A stretch of DNA of 64,000 nucleotides from Streptomyces sp. WM6378 (GTDB taxonomy: Bacteria > Actinomycetota > Actinomycetes > Streptomycetales > Streptomycetaceae). The translations under genes and the position numbers were made by a program. Where the stretch lies: NCBI RefSeq assembly GCF_001279695.1, contig NZ_LGDD01000133.1:1-64000 (forward strand). The letters run 5' to 3'. The notes under the pieces are model-generated. The model made no database searches, was not told the origin of the DNA, and saw only the letters and a program-made list of their open reading frames with translations. This document shows positions 25,365 to 35,658 of the stretch, one piece after another (position 1 is the first letter of the stretch; the number at the start of each line of letters is the position of its first letter).

Positions 25365-25838
25365 TCACCGCTGCCGGAAGAAGGCCGTCAGCTGCGCCGA
25401 GCACTCCTCTTCGAGGACGCCCGCGATCACTTCGGGGCGGTGGTTGAGGCGCTGGTCGCGCACGAGGTCCCACAGCGAACCGGCCGCGCCCGCCTTCTCG
25501 TCGCGGGCCCCGTAGACGACCCGCTCGATCCGGGACTGCACGATGGCGCCCGCGCACATCACGCACGGCTCCAGGGTGACGACGAGCGTGCAGCCGGTCA
25601 GCCGCCACTCGCCCGTCCTGCGCGCCGCGCGCCGGATCGCGAGGACCTCGGCGTGCGCGGTCGGATCGCCGGTCGCCTCGCGCTCGTTGTGCCCGGCCGC
25701 GAGGAAGGCGCCGTCCGGGGCGAGCAGGACCGCGCCGACCGGCACATCGCCGGCCGACTCGGCCTGTGCGGCCCCGGCCAGGGCGGAGCGCATCGGCTCC
25801 GCCCACCGTTCGCGTACGGGATCGTGCGGGTGGAGCAC
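25365..25838 (-). CDS. tadA: tRNA-specific adenosine deaminase TadA
   Basis: 157 aa from GTG. It converts A34 to inosine in tRNA-Arg(ACG). Zinc ligands and catalytic Glu are intact: H62-A-E64 (TAHAEVLAI) and P-C92-VM-C95 (TLEPCVMCAGAI). The tail EVIAGVLEEECSAQLTAFF is family-typical. Its start shares one base with the stop of the upstream gene (TAGTG), so the two are translationally coupled. Confidence 0.92.
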   Translation of the reverse strand: MLHPHDPVRERWAEPMRSALAGAAQAESAGDVPVGAVLLAPDGAFLAAGHNEREATGDPTAHAEVLAIRRAARRTGEWRLTGCTLVVTLEPCVMCAGAIVQSRIERVVYGARDEKAGAAGSLWDLVRDQRLNHRPEVIAGVLEEECSAQLTAFFRQR

Positions 25839-26386
25839 TAGCGGACGGCCTCCAGGACCTCGGCCGCGCCCAGCGCGTCCGCGATCGTCACGAGGGCGTC
25901 GCCGTCGAGCGCCAGGAGGCGGCGCTCGCTCACTCCGAGGTCGGCGAGGATCGCGCTCTCGCCGAGCGGCCCGGCCGGCGCGGCGCCGTCCGACGCGCCG
26001 CCGCCGTCCGGCTCGTCCGCGGCCCCGGCCGCTTCGTCCTCGTAGCCGTCCTCCGTGCCGTCGAGGTCAAGGGTGTCCAGCTCGTCCTCCTCGTCGTCCT
26101 GGTCGTGGCCGAGCAGTTCGTCGGTGAGCATGGCCCCGTACGAGGAGCGGGCGGCGACGGCGGCGTTGGAGACGAAGACGCGCGGGTCCTCCTCGCCGTC
26201 GACGCGGACGACGCCGAACCAGGCGTCCTCCTGCTCGATGAAGACGAGCACCGTGTCGTCGGCCCCGTCGGCTGCTGCTTCCCGGGCCAGGTCGGCCAGA
26301 TCCGACAGCGTCTCCACATCGTCGAGCTCTGTGTCGCTCGCTTCCCACCCGTCTTCGGTGCGCGCGAGCAGTGCGGCGAAGTACAC
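25838..26386 (-). CDS. tRNA adenosine deaminase-associated protein
   Basis: 182 aa from GTG at 26386, placed 5 bases after GGGAGAG; an in-frame ATG at 26407 is an alternative. An N-terminal ordered domain (VYFAALLARTEDGWEASDTELDDVETLSDLADLAREA ... FIEQEDAWFGVVRVDG), an acidic middle (GHDQDDEEDELDTLDLDG) and a C-terminal helical part (GESAILADLGVSERRLLALD). This is the actinobacterial protein always found next to tadA. Its role is not established; context suggests it supports TadA. Confidence 0.85.
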   Translation of the reverse strand: MYFAALLARTEDGWEASDTELDDVETLSDLADLAREAAADGADDTVLVFIEQEDAWFGVVRVDGEEDPRVFVSNAAVAARSSYGAMLTDELLGHDQDDEEDELDTLDLDGTEDGYEDEAAGAADEPDGGGASDGAAPAGPLGESAILADLGVSERRLLALDGDALVTIADALGAAEVLEAVR

Positions 26387-26533
26387 CGTGACTCTCCCAC
26401 TGGTCATAGGCGTGCCGGTTGGGGGTCCCCCCGGCTGTGGCTTCATTCGGAATCGTGGCAGAAAACACCGCCGTTGCGAGAGTTCTTCCGCGGTTGCGTT
26501 TTTCCGGTCGTCGCGAACGCGGGGTTCGACCCC

Positions 26534-26636
26534 TCGTGATCACGGTCTCCGACGCACCGTGATCACGGGGTCCGACGCGCCGGGACCACGCCTTCGGGCC
26601 GCCGCCGTCAAGGGTTCCCGATCGCCGTGATCACGG
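26534..26636. repeat. Three CCGTGATCACGG palindromes, two within 23-bp direct repeats
   Basis: CGTGATCACG occurs at 26535-26544, 26558-26567 and 26626-26635. The first two belong to direct repeats of about 23 bp (GTGATCACGGKSTCCGACGC), and a third degenerate unit (GGGACCACGCC) follows. The cluster lies in the gap between the 59-aa gene and the tadA-associated gene, upstream of the latter. Candidate operator array. Confidence 0.75.
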
Positions 26637-26659
26637 GCCCGGCGCGCCGTTTCGCGGGG

Positions 26660-26839
26660 TCACCAGCGGAAGGTTCGCATGCGCATGGCCTGGCGCATCC
26701 GGGCGGCGCGGGCGCGCCGGGGCTGGACCCGGTCGCGCAGCGCTTTCGCCTCGTGCAGTTCGCGCAGGAACTGGGCGCGCCGCCGTCGCCGGTCCGCGTC
26801 GCTCTCCGGTTGTCGCTCCGTGTCGTGCTCGTCCGGCAT
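26660..26839 (-). CDS. Small Arg-rich protein
   Basis: 59 aa: MPDEHDTERQPESDADRRRR, then a highly basic helix (FLRELHEAKALRDRVQPRRA, RMRQAMRMRTFRW). Diverges from upp. The size, charge and position suggest a conserved streptomycete small protein, possibly nucleic-acid binding; that is inference. Confidence 0.6.
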   Translation of the reverse strand: MPDEHDTERQPESDADRRRRRAQFLRELHEAKALRDRVQPRRARAARMRQAMRMRTFRW

Positions 26840-26949
26840 TGGCTCACACCGCCCCGGGTCGTCTCCTGCCTCCCACCTTCCCCCCGTTCGGGCGCTTGAC
26901 GCCAGTGCGTAAGGGCACCAGGTGGGACGCGGGGCGGCTACGCCCCGGC

Positions 26950-26962
26950 TACTGTGGACGTC
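26950..26962 (+). promoter_or_regulatory. Probable leaderless promoter of upp
   Basis: TACTGT (26950-26955) lies exactly 7 nt before the ATG, and no Shine-Dalgarno sequence is present. Confidence 0.5.
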
Positions 26963-27598
26963 ATGCGGATCCATGTCGTCGACCACCCTCTCGTGGCGCA
27001 CAAGCTCACCACGCTGCGCGACAAGCGCACCGACTCCCCGACCTTCCGGCGGCTCGCCGACGAGCTGGTCACCCTGCTCGCCTACGAGGCCACCCGGGAC
27101 GTGCGCACCGAGCAGGTGGACATCGAGACCCCGGTGACGCCGACGACGGGCGTGAAGCTCTCGTACCCGCGTCCGCTGGTGGTCCCGATCCTGCGGGCCG
27201 GCCTCGGCATGCTCGACGGCATGGTGCGCCTGCTGCCGACCGCAGAGGTGGGCTTCCTCGGCATGATCCGCAACGAGGAGACCCTGGAGGCCTCCACGTA
27301 CGCGACCCGCATGCCCGAGGACCTCTCCGGCCGCCAGGTGTACGTCCTGGACCCGATGCTGGCGACCGGCGGCACGCTGGTGGCGGCCATCCGCGAGCTG
27401 ATCAAGCGCGGCGCCGACGACGTCACCGCCGTGGTGCTGCTCGCCGCGCCCGAGGGCGTCGAGATCATGGAGCGCGAGCTGGCGGGCACGCCGGTGACCG
27501 TGGTGACCGCCTCGGTCGACGAGCGCCTCAACGAGCACGGCTACATCGTGCCGGGCCTGGGTGACGCGGGCGACCGGATGTACGGGACGGCCGACTAG
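26963..27598 (+). CDS. upp: Uracil phosphoribosyltransferase
   Basis: 211 aa from ATG at 26963. Pyrimidine salvage: uracil + PRPP to UMP. Hallmarks: [40 protein letters not shown], and the PRPP loop [18 protein letters not shown]. The uracil-binding C-terminus ([21 protein letters not shown]) is complete. Confidence 0.95.
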   Translation: MRIHVVDHPLVAHKLTTLRDKRTDSPTFRRLADELVTLLAYEATRDVRTEQVDIETPVTPTTGVKLSYPRPLVVPILRAGLGMLDGMVRLLPTAEVGFLGMIRNEETLEASTYATRMPEDLSGRQVYVLDPMLATGGTLVAAIRELIKRGADDVTAVVLLAAPEGVEIMERELAGTPVTVVTASVDERLNEHGYIVPGLGDAGDRMYGTAD

Positions 27599-27643
27599 CG
27601 GTCTCCCGTACGGGACCGCCGGCGCGGTCCCGTCAGAGGGTTC

Positions 27644-28264
27644 TCAGCACTTCCCCGAGGGCGCGGGTGCGGGCTTGGCCAGAGCGGCCAGGGCCGTGTC
27701 CGCGTCCTTCGGCGTGTTCAGGTCGGCGAACGTCGTGCCCAGAATCAGATCGATGTCCGGCGTGTTGCGCGTGTCGGTCTTCGGCGTTGCGCCCTTGAGC
27801 TGTGCGCCCAGTACGGAGAAGGGGCCGCCGGCGGCCGCCGGGGCGCCGAGCAGTATCCCGTTGCCCGGGACCTTCTTGTCGTACGCCTCGGGCGCGTTGC
27901 CGACCTTGCCGATCGCGAAGCCGCGCTTCTTCAGCTCGTCGGCGACCGTCTTGGCCAGGCCCGCGCGCGGGGTCGCGTTGTAGACGTTGACGGTGATCTG
28001 CGCGGGCTTGGGCAGCGCCTGGGGGGCGCCCGAGGCGCCGGGCGAGGGGCAGTCCTTCTGGTGGGCTGCCGCTTTCGCCTTCCCGCCGCCGCCGAACACG
28101 TCGATGAGCTGGATCGTCCCCCAGCCGATCAGGCCGAGGGCCACGATCGCCCCGACGAGCGCGAGGACCAGCCGGCCGCGCCTACGAGGACGTCGCATCC
28201 GCGGGTACGTGTCACCCTTGATGCGGTACTTTCCGCCCATGCCGGGGGGAGTGAGCATGCTCAT
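27644..28264 (-). CDS. LytR C-terminal domain membrane protein
   Basis: 206 aa. A basic cytoplasmic N-terminus (MRRPRRRGR), one transmembrane helix (about 31-52, LVLALVGAIVALGLIGWGTI) and an extracellular LytR_C domain (about 88-200: ITVNVYNATPRAGLAKTVADELKKRGFAIGKVGNAP ... DIDLILGTTFADL). The domain occurs on LCP cell-wall ligases but stands alone here. Probable cell-envelope role. Converges with upp. Confidence 0.85.
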   Translation of the reverse strand: MSMLTPPGMGGKYRIKGDTYPRMRRPRRRGRLVLALVGAIVALGLIGWGTIQLIDVFGGGGKAKAAAHQKDCPSPGASGAPQALPKPAQITVNVYNATPRAGLAKTVADELKKRGFAIGKVGNAPEAYDKKVPGNGILLGAPAAAGGPFSVLGAQLKGATPKTDTRNTPDIDLILGTTFADLNTPKDADTALAALAKPAPAPSGKC

Positions 28265-28377
28265 AGGCGCAGGGTAGTGCCGACCCGGGACGATGCCTAC
28301 TAAATGATCAACGGTTGGCGCGCGTGTGCGCCCGTATGCGCCTCAAAGGGTCCGAAAGGCTCACCCGGCTGTCGCAC

Positions 28378-28674
28378 TCAGTCCATTTCGAGTACGCGGG
28401 CGTGCAGAACCTGGCGCTGCTGGAGCGCCGCCCGAACCGCCCGGTGGAGCCCGTCCTCCAGGTAGAGGTCGCCCTGCCACTTCACGACGTGCGCGAAGAG
28501 GTCGCCGTAGAACGTGGAGTCCTCCGCGAGGAGGGTCTCCAGGTCGAGCTGCCCCTTGGTGGTCACGAGCTGATCGAGCCGGACCGGGCGCGGCGCGACA
28601 TCCGCCCACTGCCGGGTGCTTTCCCGGCCGTGGTCGGGGTAGGGCCGCCCGCTTCCGATGCGCTTGAAGATCAC
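28378..28674 (-). CDS. Conserved 98-aa protein (annotated elsewhere as VapB-like antitoxin)
   Basis: 98 aa from GTG. MIFKRIGSGRPYPDHGRESTR, then PRPVRLDQLVTTKGQLDLETLLAEDSTFYGDLFAHVVKWQGDLYLEDGLHRAVRAALQQR. Homologues across Streptomyces carry a VapB-family label, but there is no toxin next to it and it has no ribbon-helix-helix pattern that I can see, so the antitoxin label is doubtful. Divergent from the HerA-like gene. Confidence 0.7.
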   Translation of the reverse strand: MIFKRIGSGRPYPDHGRESTRQWADVAPRPVRLDQLVTTKGQLDLETLLAEDSTFYGDLFAHVVKWQGDLYLEDGLHRAVRAALQQRQVLHARVLEMD

Positions 28675-28779
28675 ACGGAAAGCCTACCGGGCGAGCGGCT
28701 CCGGGCGCAGCCATGGAGGGCGAGTGCAATCCTGGGCAAGAGCCAGCAAATCCGACGCAACCCGACGCGGGGGCCCGTC

Positions 28780-30654
28780 ATGACCGACAGCGACCAGACC
28801 GCGGCCGCTCCCGAGCCCATGGGTGCCGCCGGGCCGGACGAAACCGGAGCGCGGGATCGGACTCCGGCGCCCGCCGCCGCGTCCGCGCCCCCTCCCGGCT
28901 CCGCCTCCTTGCCGCCGGCCGCCGCCGAGATCGCCGCCGGATACGGCTTCACCGGCCCCGCGATGGAGCTGGGCGCCCTCCTCTGGGACGGCCAGTGCCT
29001 GCCCGGCGCGCCGATCCGCATCCCCCTCGCCATGCTCAATCGGCACGGCCTGGTCGCCGGGGCCACCGGCACCGGCAAGACCAAGACCCTCCAGCTCATC
29101 GCCGAACAGCTCTCCGCCAACGGCGTGCCGGTCTTCCTGGCCGACGTGAAGGGCGACGTGTCGGGCATCTCGGCCCCGGGCAAGGCGGGCGACAAGGTGG
29201 CCGAGCGGTCCGCGCAGGTCGGCCAGGACTGGGAGGCGGCGGGCTTCCCCTGCGAGTTCTACGGCCTCGGCGGCATCGGCCCCGGCATCCCGCTGCGCGC
29301 CACGGTCACGAGTTTCGGCCCGGTTCTCCTGTCGAAAGTGCTCCAACTCAATCAAACCCAGGAGCAGTCGCTGGGCCTGATCTTCCATTACGCGGACAGC
29401 AAGGGCCTGGAGCTGTACGACCTGAAGGACCTGAAGGCGGTGGTCGGCTTCCTGGTCTCGGACGTGGGAAAGGCGGAGCTGAAAGGAATCGGCGGTCTGT
29501 CGTCCACCACCGCCGGGGTGATTCTGCGGTCGATCACCGCCTTCGAGCAGCAGGGAGCGGAATCGTTCTTCGGGGAGCCGGAGTTCGACACGAGCGAACT
29601 GCTGCGGCTGGCTCCGGACGGGCGGGGGCTGGTGTCGGTGTTGGAGCTTCCCGCCGTCCAGGACAAACCCCAACTCTTCTCCACGTTCCTTATGTGGCTG
29701 CTGGCCGACCTCTTCCAGAAACTGCCCGAGGTCGGGGACGTGGACCGGCCCAAGCTCGTCTTCTTCTTCGACGAGGCGCATCTGCTGTTCAGCGGCGCGT
29801 CGAAGGCGTTCCTGGAGTCGATCACGCAGACGGTACGGCTGATCCGCTCCAAGGGCGTGGGCATCTTCTTCGTGACGCAGACCCCGAAGGACGTCCCCGG
29901 AGACGTCCTCGCCCAGCTCGGCAACCGCGTCCAGCACGCGCTGAGGGCCTTCACCCCGGACGACGCGAGGGCCCTGAAGGCGACGGTACGGACCTTCCCG
30001 AACTCCCCGTACGACCTGGAGGAGCTGCTGACCGGGCTCGGCACGGGCGAGGCGGTCATCACCGTACTCAGCGAGAACGGCGCGCCGACCCCGGTCGCGG
30101 CGACGCGCCTGCGGGCCCCGCAGTCTTTGATGGCCCCCATTGACGCGGCGGCTCTTGAGGCAGCGGTCAAGTCCTCTCTTTTGTACGGCCGTTACGCGGA
30201 ACCGGTGGACCGCGAGTCGGCCTTCGAGAAGCTGTCGGCAGCGGAGCGGACGAGACAGGCGGCGTCGGTGGAGGCCGCCCTGAACACCCCCCTCGGAAAA
30301 GGGTTCGGCGCGCCCCAAGAAGCAGGACGCGTCGCTTGCGGAGCAGGTGGTGGGCAGCGGGATCTTCCGCTCGCTGGCGAGGTCCCTGGGGACGCAGTTG
30401 GGGCGGGAGATCTCGCGATCGCTCTTCGGGACGCGGAGGCGTTAGGGGGTCTGCTGGGGGTTCCCTGCGCCCTGCCCTGCGCGGCGCGGCGCTGGGCCAA
30501 CGAACGGGTCGGCGCCCCTGTGGGCCTGTGCGCTGGGCAACCCCGAGCCCCGGGGTGCCCCGGGCCGCTCACTTCGCCGGTTTCGCCGCCCGCGCCGCGG
30601 CCTTCGCCTCCTGCTTGTACGCCCGTACCTTCGTCAGCGACTCCGGCCCGGTGA
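28780..30654 (+). CDS. HerA-like ATPase (DUF853), frameshifted near the C-terminus
   Basis: Literal ORF of 624 aa. Walker A GATGTGKT at residues 94-101, Walker B-like KLVFFFDEAHLLF, and FVTQTPKDVPGDVLAQLGNR and LLTGLGTGEAVITVLSE blocks are typical of DUF853 helicase-like ATPases. From about 30300 the frame degrades, while the +1 frame carries the expected family tail (ASLAEQVVGSGIFRSLARSL, TQLGREISRSLFGTRRR) to a TAG at 30443-30445. Removing one A from the AAAA run at 30297-30300 restores a continuous protein of about 555 aa. As written, the tail is lost and the ORF runs into the convergent glycosylase gene. Confidence 0.85.
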   Translation: MTDSDQTAAAPEPMGAAGPDETGARDRTPAPAAASAPPPGSASLPPAAAEIAAGYGFTGPAMELGALLWDGQCLPGAPIRIPLAMLNRHGLVAGATGTGKTKTLQLIAEQLSANGVPVFLADVKGDVSGISAPGKAGDKVAERSAQVGQDWEAAGFPCEFYGLGGIGPGIPLRATVTSFGPVLLSKVLQLNQTQEQSLGLIFHYADSKGLELYDLKDLKAVVGFLVSDVGKAELKGIGGLSSTTAGVILRSITAFEQQGAESFFGEPEFDTSELLRLAPDGRGLVSVLELPAVQDKPQLFSTFLMWLLADLFQKLPEVGDVDRPKLVFFFDEAHLLFSGASKAFLESITQTVRLIRSKGVGIFFVTQTPKDVPGDVLAQLGNRVQHALRAFTPDDARALKATVRTFPNSPYDLEELLTGLGTGEAVITVLSENGAPTPVAATRLRAPQSLMAPIDAAALEAAVKSSLLYGRYAEPVDRESAFEKLSAAERTRQAASVEAALNTPLGKGFGAPQEAGRVACGAGGGQRDLPLAGEVPGDAVGAGDLAIALRDAEALGGLLGVPCALPCAARRWANERVGAPVGLCAGQPRAPGCPGPLTSPVSPPAPRPSPPACTPVPSSATPAR

Positions 30655-31159
30655 TGTCGGCCACCGAGCGGAAGCAGTTCGCCTCGCCGTAGGACCCGGC
30701 CGCCTCGCGCCACCCCTTGGGCCGGACCCCGAGCTGCTTGCCCAGGAGCGCGAGGAAGATCTTCGCCTTCTGCTCGCCGAACCCGGGCAGCGCCTGGAGG
30801 CGGGCCAGGAGCTCGGCGCCGGTCGCGACGCCCGTCCACACCGCCGCCGCGTCGCCTTCGTACTGCGCGACGAGGAACTGGCAGAGCTGCTGGATCCGCT
30901 TGGCCATGGACCCCGGGTAGCGGTGTACGGCCGGCTTCTCCTTGAGGAACTCCGCGAAGGCCTCCGGGTCGTACGCGGCGATGGCCCCGGCGTCGAGATC
31001 GTCCGCCCCCATGCGCCGGGCGATCGTGTACGGGCCGGAGAACGCCCATTCCATGGGGACCTGCTGGTCGAGCAGCATGCCGACCAGCGCGGCCAGCGGG
31101 CTGCGGCCGAGCAGCTCGTCGGCCTCGGGCTGCTGGGCGAGCCGAAGGGTTGTGTTCAT
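30569..31159 (-). CDS. HhH-GPD base-excision repair protein
   Basis: 196 aa; start at 31159 (MNTTLRLAQQPEADELLGRS). LVGMLLDQQVPMEWAFSGPY and the helix-hairpin-helix LPGFGEQKAKIFLALLGK mark the HhH-GPD superfamily. I do not see the [4Fe-4S] cysteines of endonuclease III. The C-terminus (AGSYGEANCFRSVADITGPESLTKVRAYKQEAKA) is typical of the actinobacterial HhH-GPD subgroup. Substrate lesion unknown. Confidence 0.85.
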   Translation of the reverse strand: MNTTLRLAQQPEADELLGRSPLAALVGMLLDQQVPMEWAFSGPYTIARRMGADDLDAGAIAAYDPEAFAEFLKEKPAVHRYPGSMAKRIQQLCQFLVAQYEGDAAAVWTGVATGAELLARLQALPGFGEQKAKIFLALLGKQLGVRPKGWREAAGSYGEANCFRSVADITGPESLTKVRAYKQEAKAAARAAKPAK

Positions 31160-31347
31160 GCCTAGATGATCGACGGCCGAAGACCGCGACGCACGCGGAC
31201 ACCGCCGGATGCGGGCGCCTCCGGACGTGGCCCCCCGGACACGGACCACCGCCGGACGCGCCCCCTGTCCGGCGGCGGAGGGCCCGTTCGAATCGGCTCT
31301 CGCCACGACTCACGCTTTCGTATGACAGACGTACGGCCCCCGAATGA

Positions 31348-33720
<2,373 letters not shown>

Positions 33721-33762
33721 TCCTCTAATGTGCGGGGGCCACACCCGCACGAGGAGGCGCGC

Positions 33763-34686
33763 ATGGGACACGACCACGGCGCGCCCTCCGCCGCATCCGG
33801 CACGCTCAGCGGCACCTACCGCAAGCGGCTCCTGTGGACCATCGGGATCAGCGCGTCGATCACCCTCATCCAGGTGGTCGGCGCGCTGCTCTCCGGCAGC
33901 CTCGCGCTGCTCGCCGACGCCGCGCACAGCCTCACCGACGCGATCGGGGTGTCCCTCGCGCTGGGCGCGATCACGCTCGCCCAGCGCGCCCCGACACCGC
34001 GCCGGACCTTCGGCTTCTACCGGGTGGAGATCTTCTCGGCCGTCCTGAACGCCCTGCTCCTCGCCGCGATCTTCGTCTGGGTGCTGTGGTCGGCGATCCG
34101 CCGCTTCAGCGAGCCGGTCGAGGTCAAGGGCGGTTTGATGTTCGCGGTCGCGGTGGGCGGGCTCGCCGCGAACCTCGTGGGCCTGTGGCTGCTCAAGGAC
34201 GCCAAGGACAAGAGCCTCAACCTGCGCGGCGCCTACCTGGAGGTGCTCGGCGACGCGCTGGGCTCGGTCGCGGTGATCGTGGGCGGCCTGGTCATCCTGT
34301 TCACCGGCTGGCAGGCCGCCGACCCGATCGCCTCCATCGTCATCGGGCTGCTGATCGTGCCGAGGACGTACGGACTGCTGCGCGACGCCCTGCACGTGCT
34401 GATGGAGGCGGCCCCGGACGACGTCGACCTCGCCGAGGTGCGCCGCCACCTCCTCGACGAGCCGAGTGTGGTCGACGTACATGATCTGCACGGTTGGACG
34501 GTCACTTCGGGGATGCCTGTGCTCACCGCACATGTGGTGGTGAAGGAGGCCGCCCTGGACGGTGGATACGGTGCGCTGCTCACCCGGCTCCAGAGCTGTG
34601 TGGGGGACCATTTCGACGTGGCCCACTCCACGATCCAGCTGGAACCCGAGGGCCACAGCGAGGCCGCGGAGTCCCTCCACACCTGA
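33763..34686 (+). CDS. CDF-family cation efflux protein (zinc/cobalt/cadmium)
   Basis: 307 aa from ATG at 33763 with GAGGAGG upstream. Six transmembrane helices with the metal-site motifs DAAHSLTD (TM2) and EVLGDALGS (TM5), a His-containing N-terminus (GHDHG), and a cytoplasmic C-terminal ferredoxin-like domain (VHDLHGWTVTSGMPVLTAHVVV). Probably exports Zn2+ in exchange for protons. Its stop overlaps the next start (TGATG). Confidence 0.92.
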   Translation: MGHDHGAPSAASGTLSGTYRKRLLWTIGISASITLIQVVGALLSGSLALLADAAHSLTDAIGVSLALGAITLAQRAPTPRRTFGFYRVEIFSAVLNALLLAAIFVWVLWSAIRRFSEPVEVKGGLMFAVAVGGLAANLVGLWLLKDAKDKSLNLRGAYLEVLGDALGSVAVIVGGLVILFTGWQAADPIASIVIGLLIVPRTYGLLRDALHVLMEAAPDDVDLAEVRRHLLDEPSVVDVHDLHGWTVTSGMPVLTAHVVVKEAALDGGYGALLTRLQSCVGDHFDVAHSTIQLEPEGHSEAAESLHT

Positions 34687-35582
34687 TGGTCACCGCCCAT
34701 GTGTCACAGATGGCGGGGCTGTCCCGTCCCTTGGACATGAACCCCATAGACCCCTTGGGCATGAACCCCATGGACGCGAACCACACCAATGGCGCCGGCC
34801 ACACGCACCCGCTGGACATCGCCGTCGCCGGAGGCACCGGCACGCTGGGCCGGCATGTCGTCGAGGAGCTGCGGGCGCGCGGGCACAACGTGCGCGTATT
34901 GAGCCGGAGTTCGGCCCAGTACCCGGTCGACCTGTCCACGGGCCAGGGCCTGGAGGCCGCGCTCGCGGGCTGCGACGTGGTGGTCGACGCGGCGAACTCC
35001 GTCTCCCCGCGCACCATGCGCGCCACCCTCGTGGACGGCACGAAGCGGCTGGTCGCGGCGGAGCGCGCGGCGGGTGTGGGCCACCACGTGTGCGTGTCGA
35101 TCGTGGGCTGCGACCGGGTGCCGATGCCGTACTACAAGGTCAAGGTCGCGCAGGAGGAGGCCGTGGCGGCGGGCCCGGTGCCGTGGACGATCGTGCGGGC
35201 CACACAGTTCCACGAGCTGGTCGCGGGGGTGTTCACGGCGACGGCCCGGGCCCGCTTCCTGCCCGCCTCGAAGAACGTGATCATGCAGCCGATGGCCGCC
35301 GTGGAAGCCGCCCGGGCCGTGGCCGACGCCGCCGAGGCCGCCCCGCGCCACGACCGTATCGAGGCCGCGGGCCCGGAGCGGACCGATCTGCGCACCCTGG
35401 CCGCGACCTGGCGCACCGCCACGGCGCGCCGGGCCGCCCTGCTGCCCGCTCCCGTCCCCGGCCGCATGGGCCGGGCCCTCCGCGCCGGCCACCTCGCCTC
35501 CGCCCGCCCCGACGCCCAGGGGGTCACGGCCTTCGCGGAGTGGCTGAGGGAGCGGGCAGCCACGGCCGGCTACGGAGCGTGA
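34686..35582 (+). CDS. NAD(P)-binding NmrA/SDR-like protein
   Basis: 298 aa, start overlapping the CDF stop. A low-complexity leader (PLDMNPIDPLGMNPMD...) precedes a Rossmann fold with DIAVAGGTGTLGRHVVEELRARGHNVRVLSRSS, then DVVVDAANS and GVGHHVCVSIVGCDRVPMPYYKVKVAQEE, typical of atypical SDRs acting on NAD(P)H. An internal Met (34728, 34749 or 34761) could be the true start. Substrate unknown. Confidence 0.8.
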   Translation: MVTAHVSQMAGLSRPLDMNPIDPLGMNPMDANHTNGAGHTHPLDIAVAGGTGTLGRHVVEELRARGHNVRVLSRSSAQYPVDLSTGQGLEAALAGCDVVVDAANSVSPRTMRATLVDGTKRLVAAERAAGVGHHVCVSIVGCDRVPMPYYKVKVAQEEAVAAGPVPWTIVRATQFHELVAGVFTATARARFLPASKNVIMQPMAAVEAARAVADAAEAAPRHDRIEAAGPERTDLRTLAATWRTATARRAALLPAPVPGRMGRALRAGHLASARPDAQGVTAFAEWLRERAATAGYGA

Positions 35583-35658
35583 GTGCGGCCCGGCGAGCGG
35601 GTTCCGGCGGCGGTGTCTAGCCTGAACGAGGGACTTGGCCTCCTGGAAGGGTGAGTCG

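Noticed and set aside
28378..28674. A second toxin-antitoxin module
   Set aside because: No toxin gene adjoins the 98-aa VapB-like protein; its neighbours are a LytR_C gene and a divergent ATPase.
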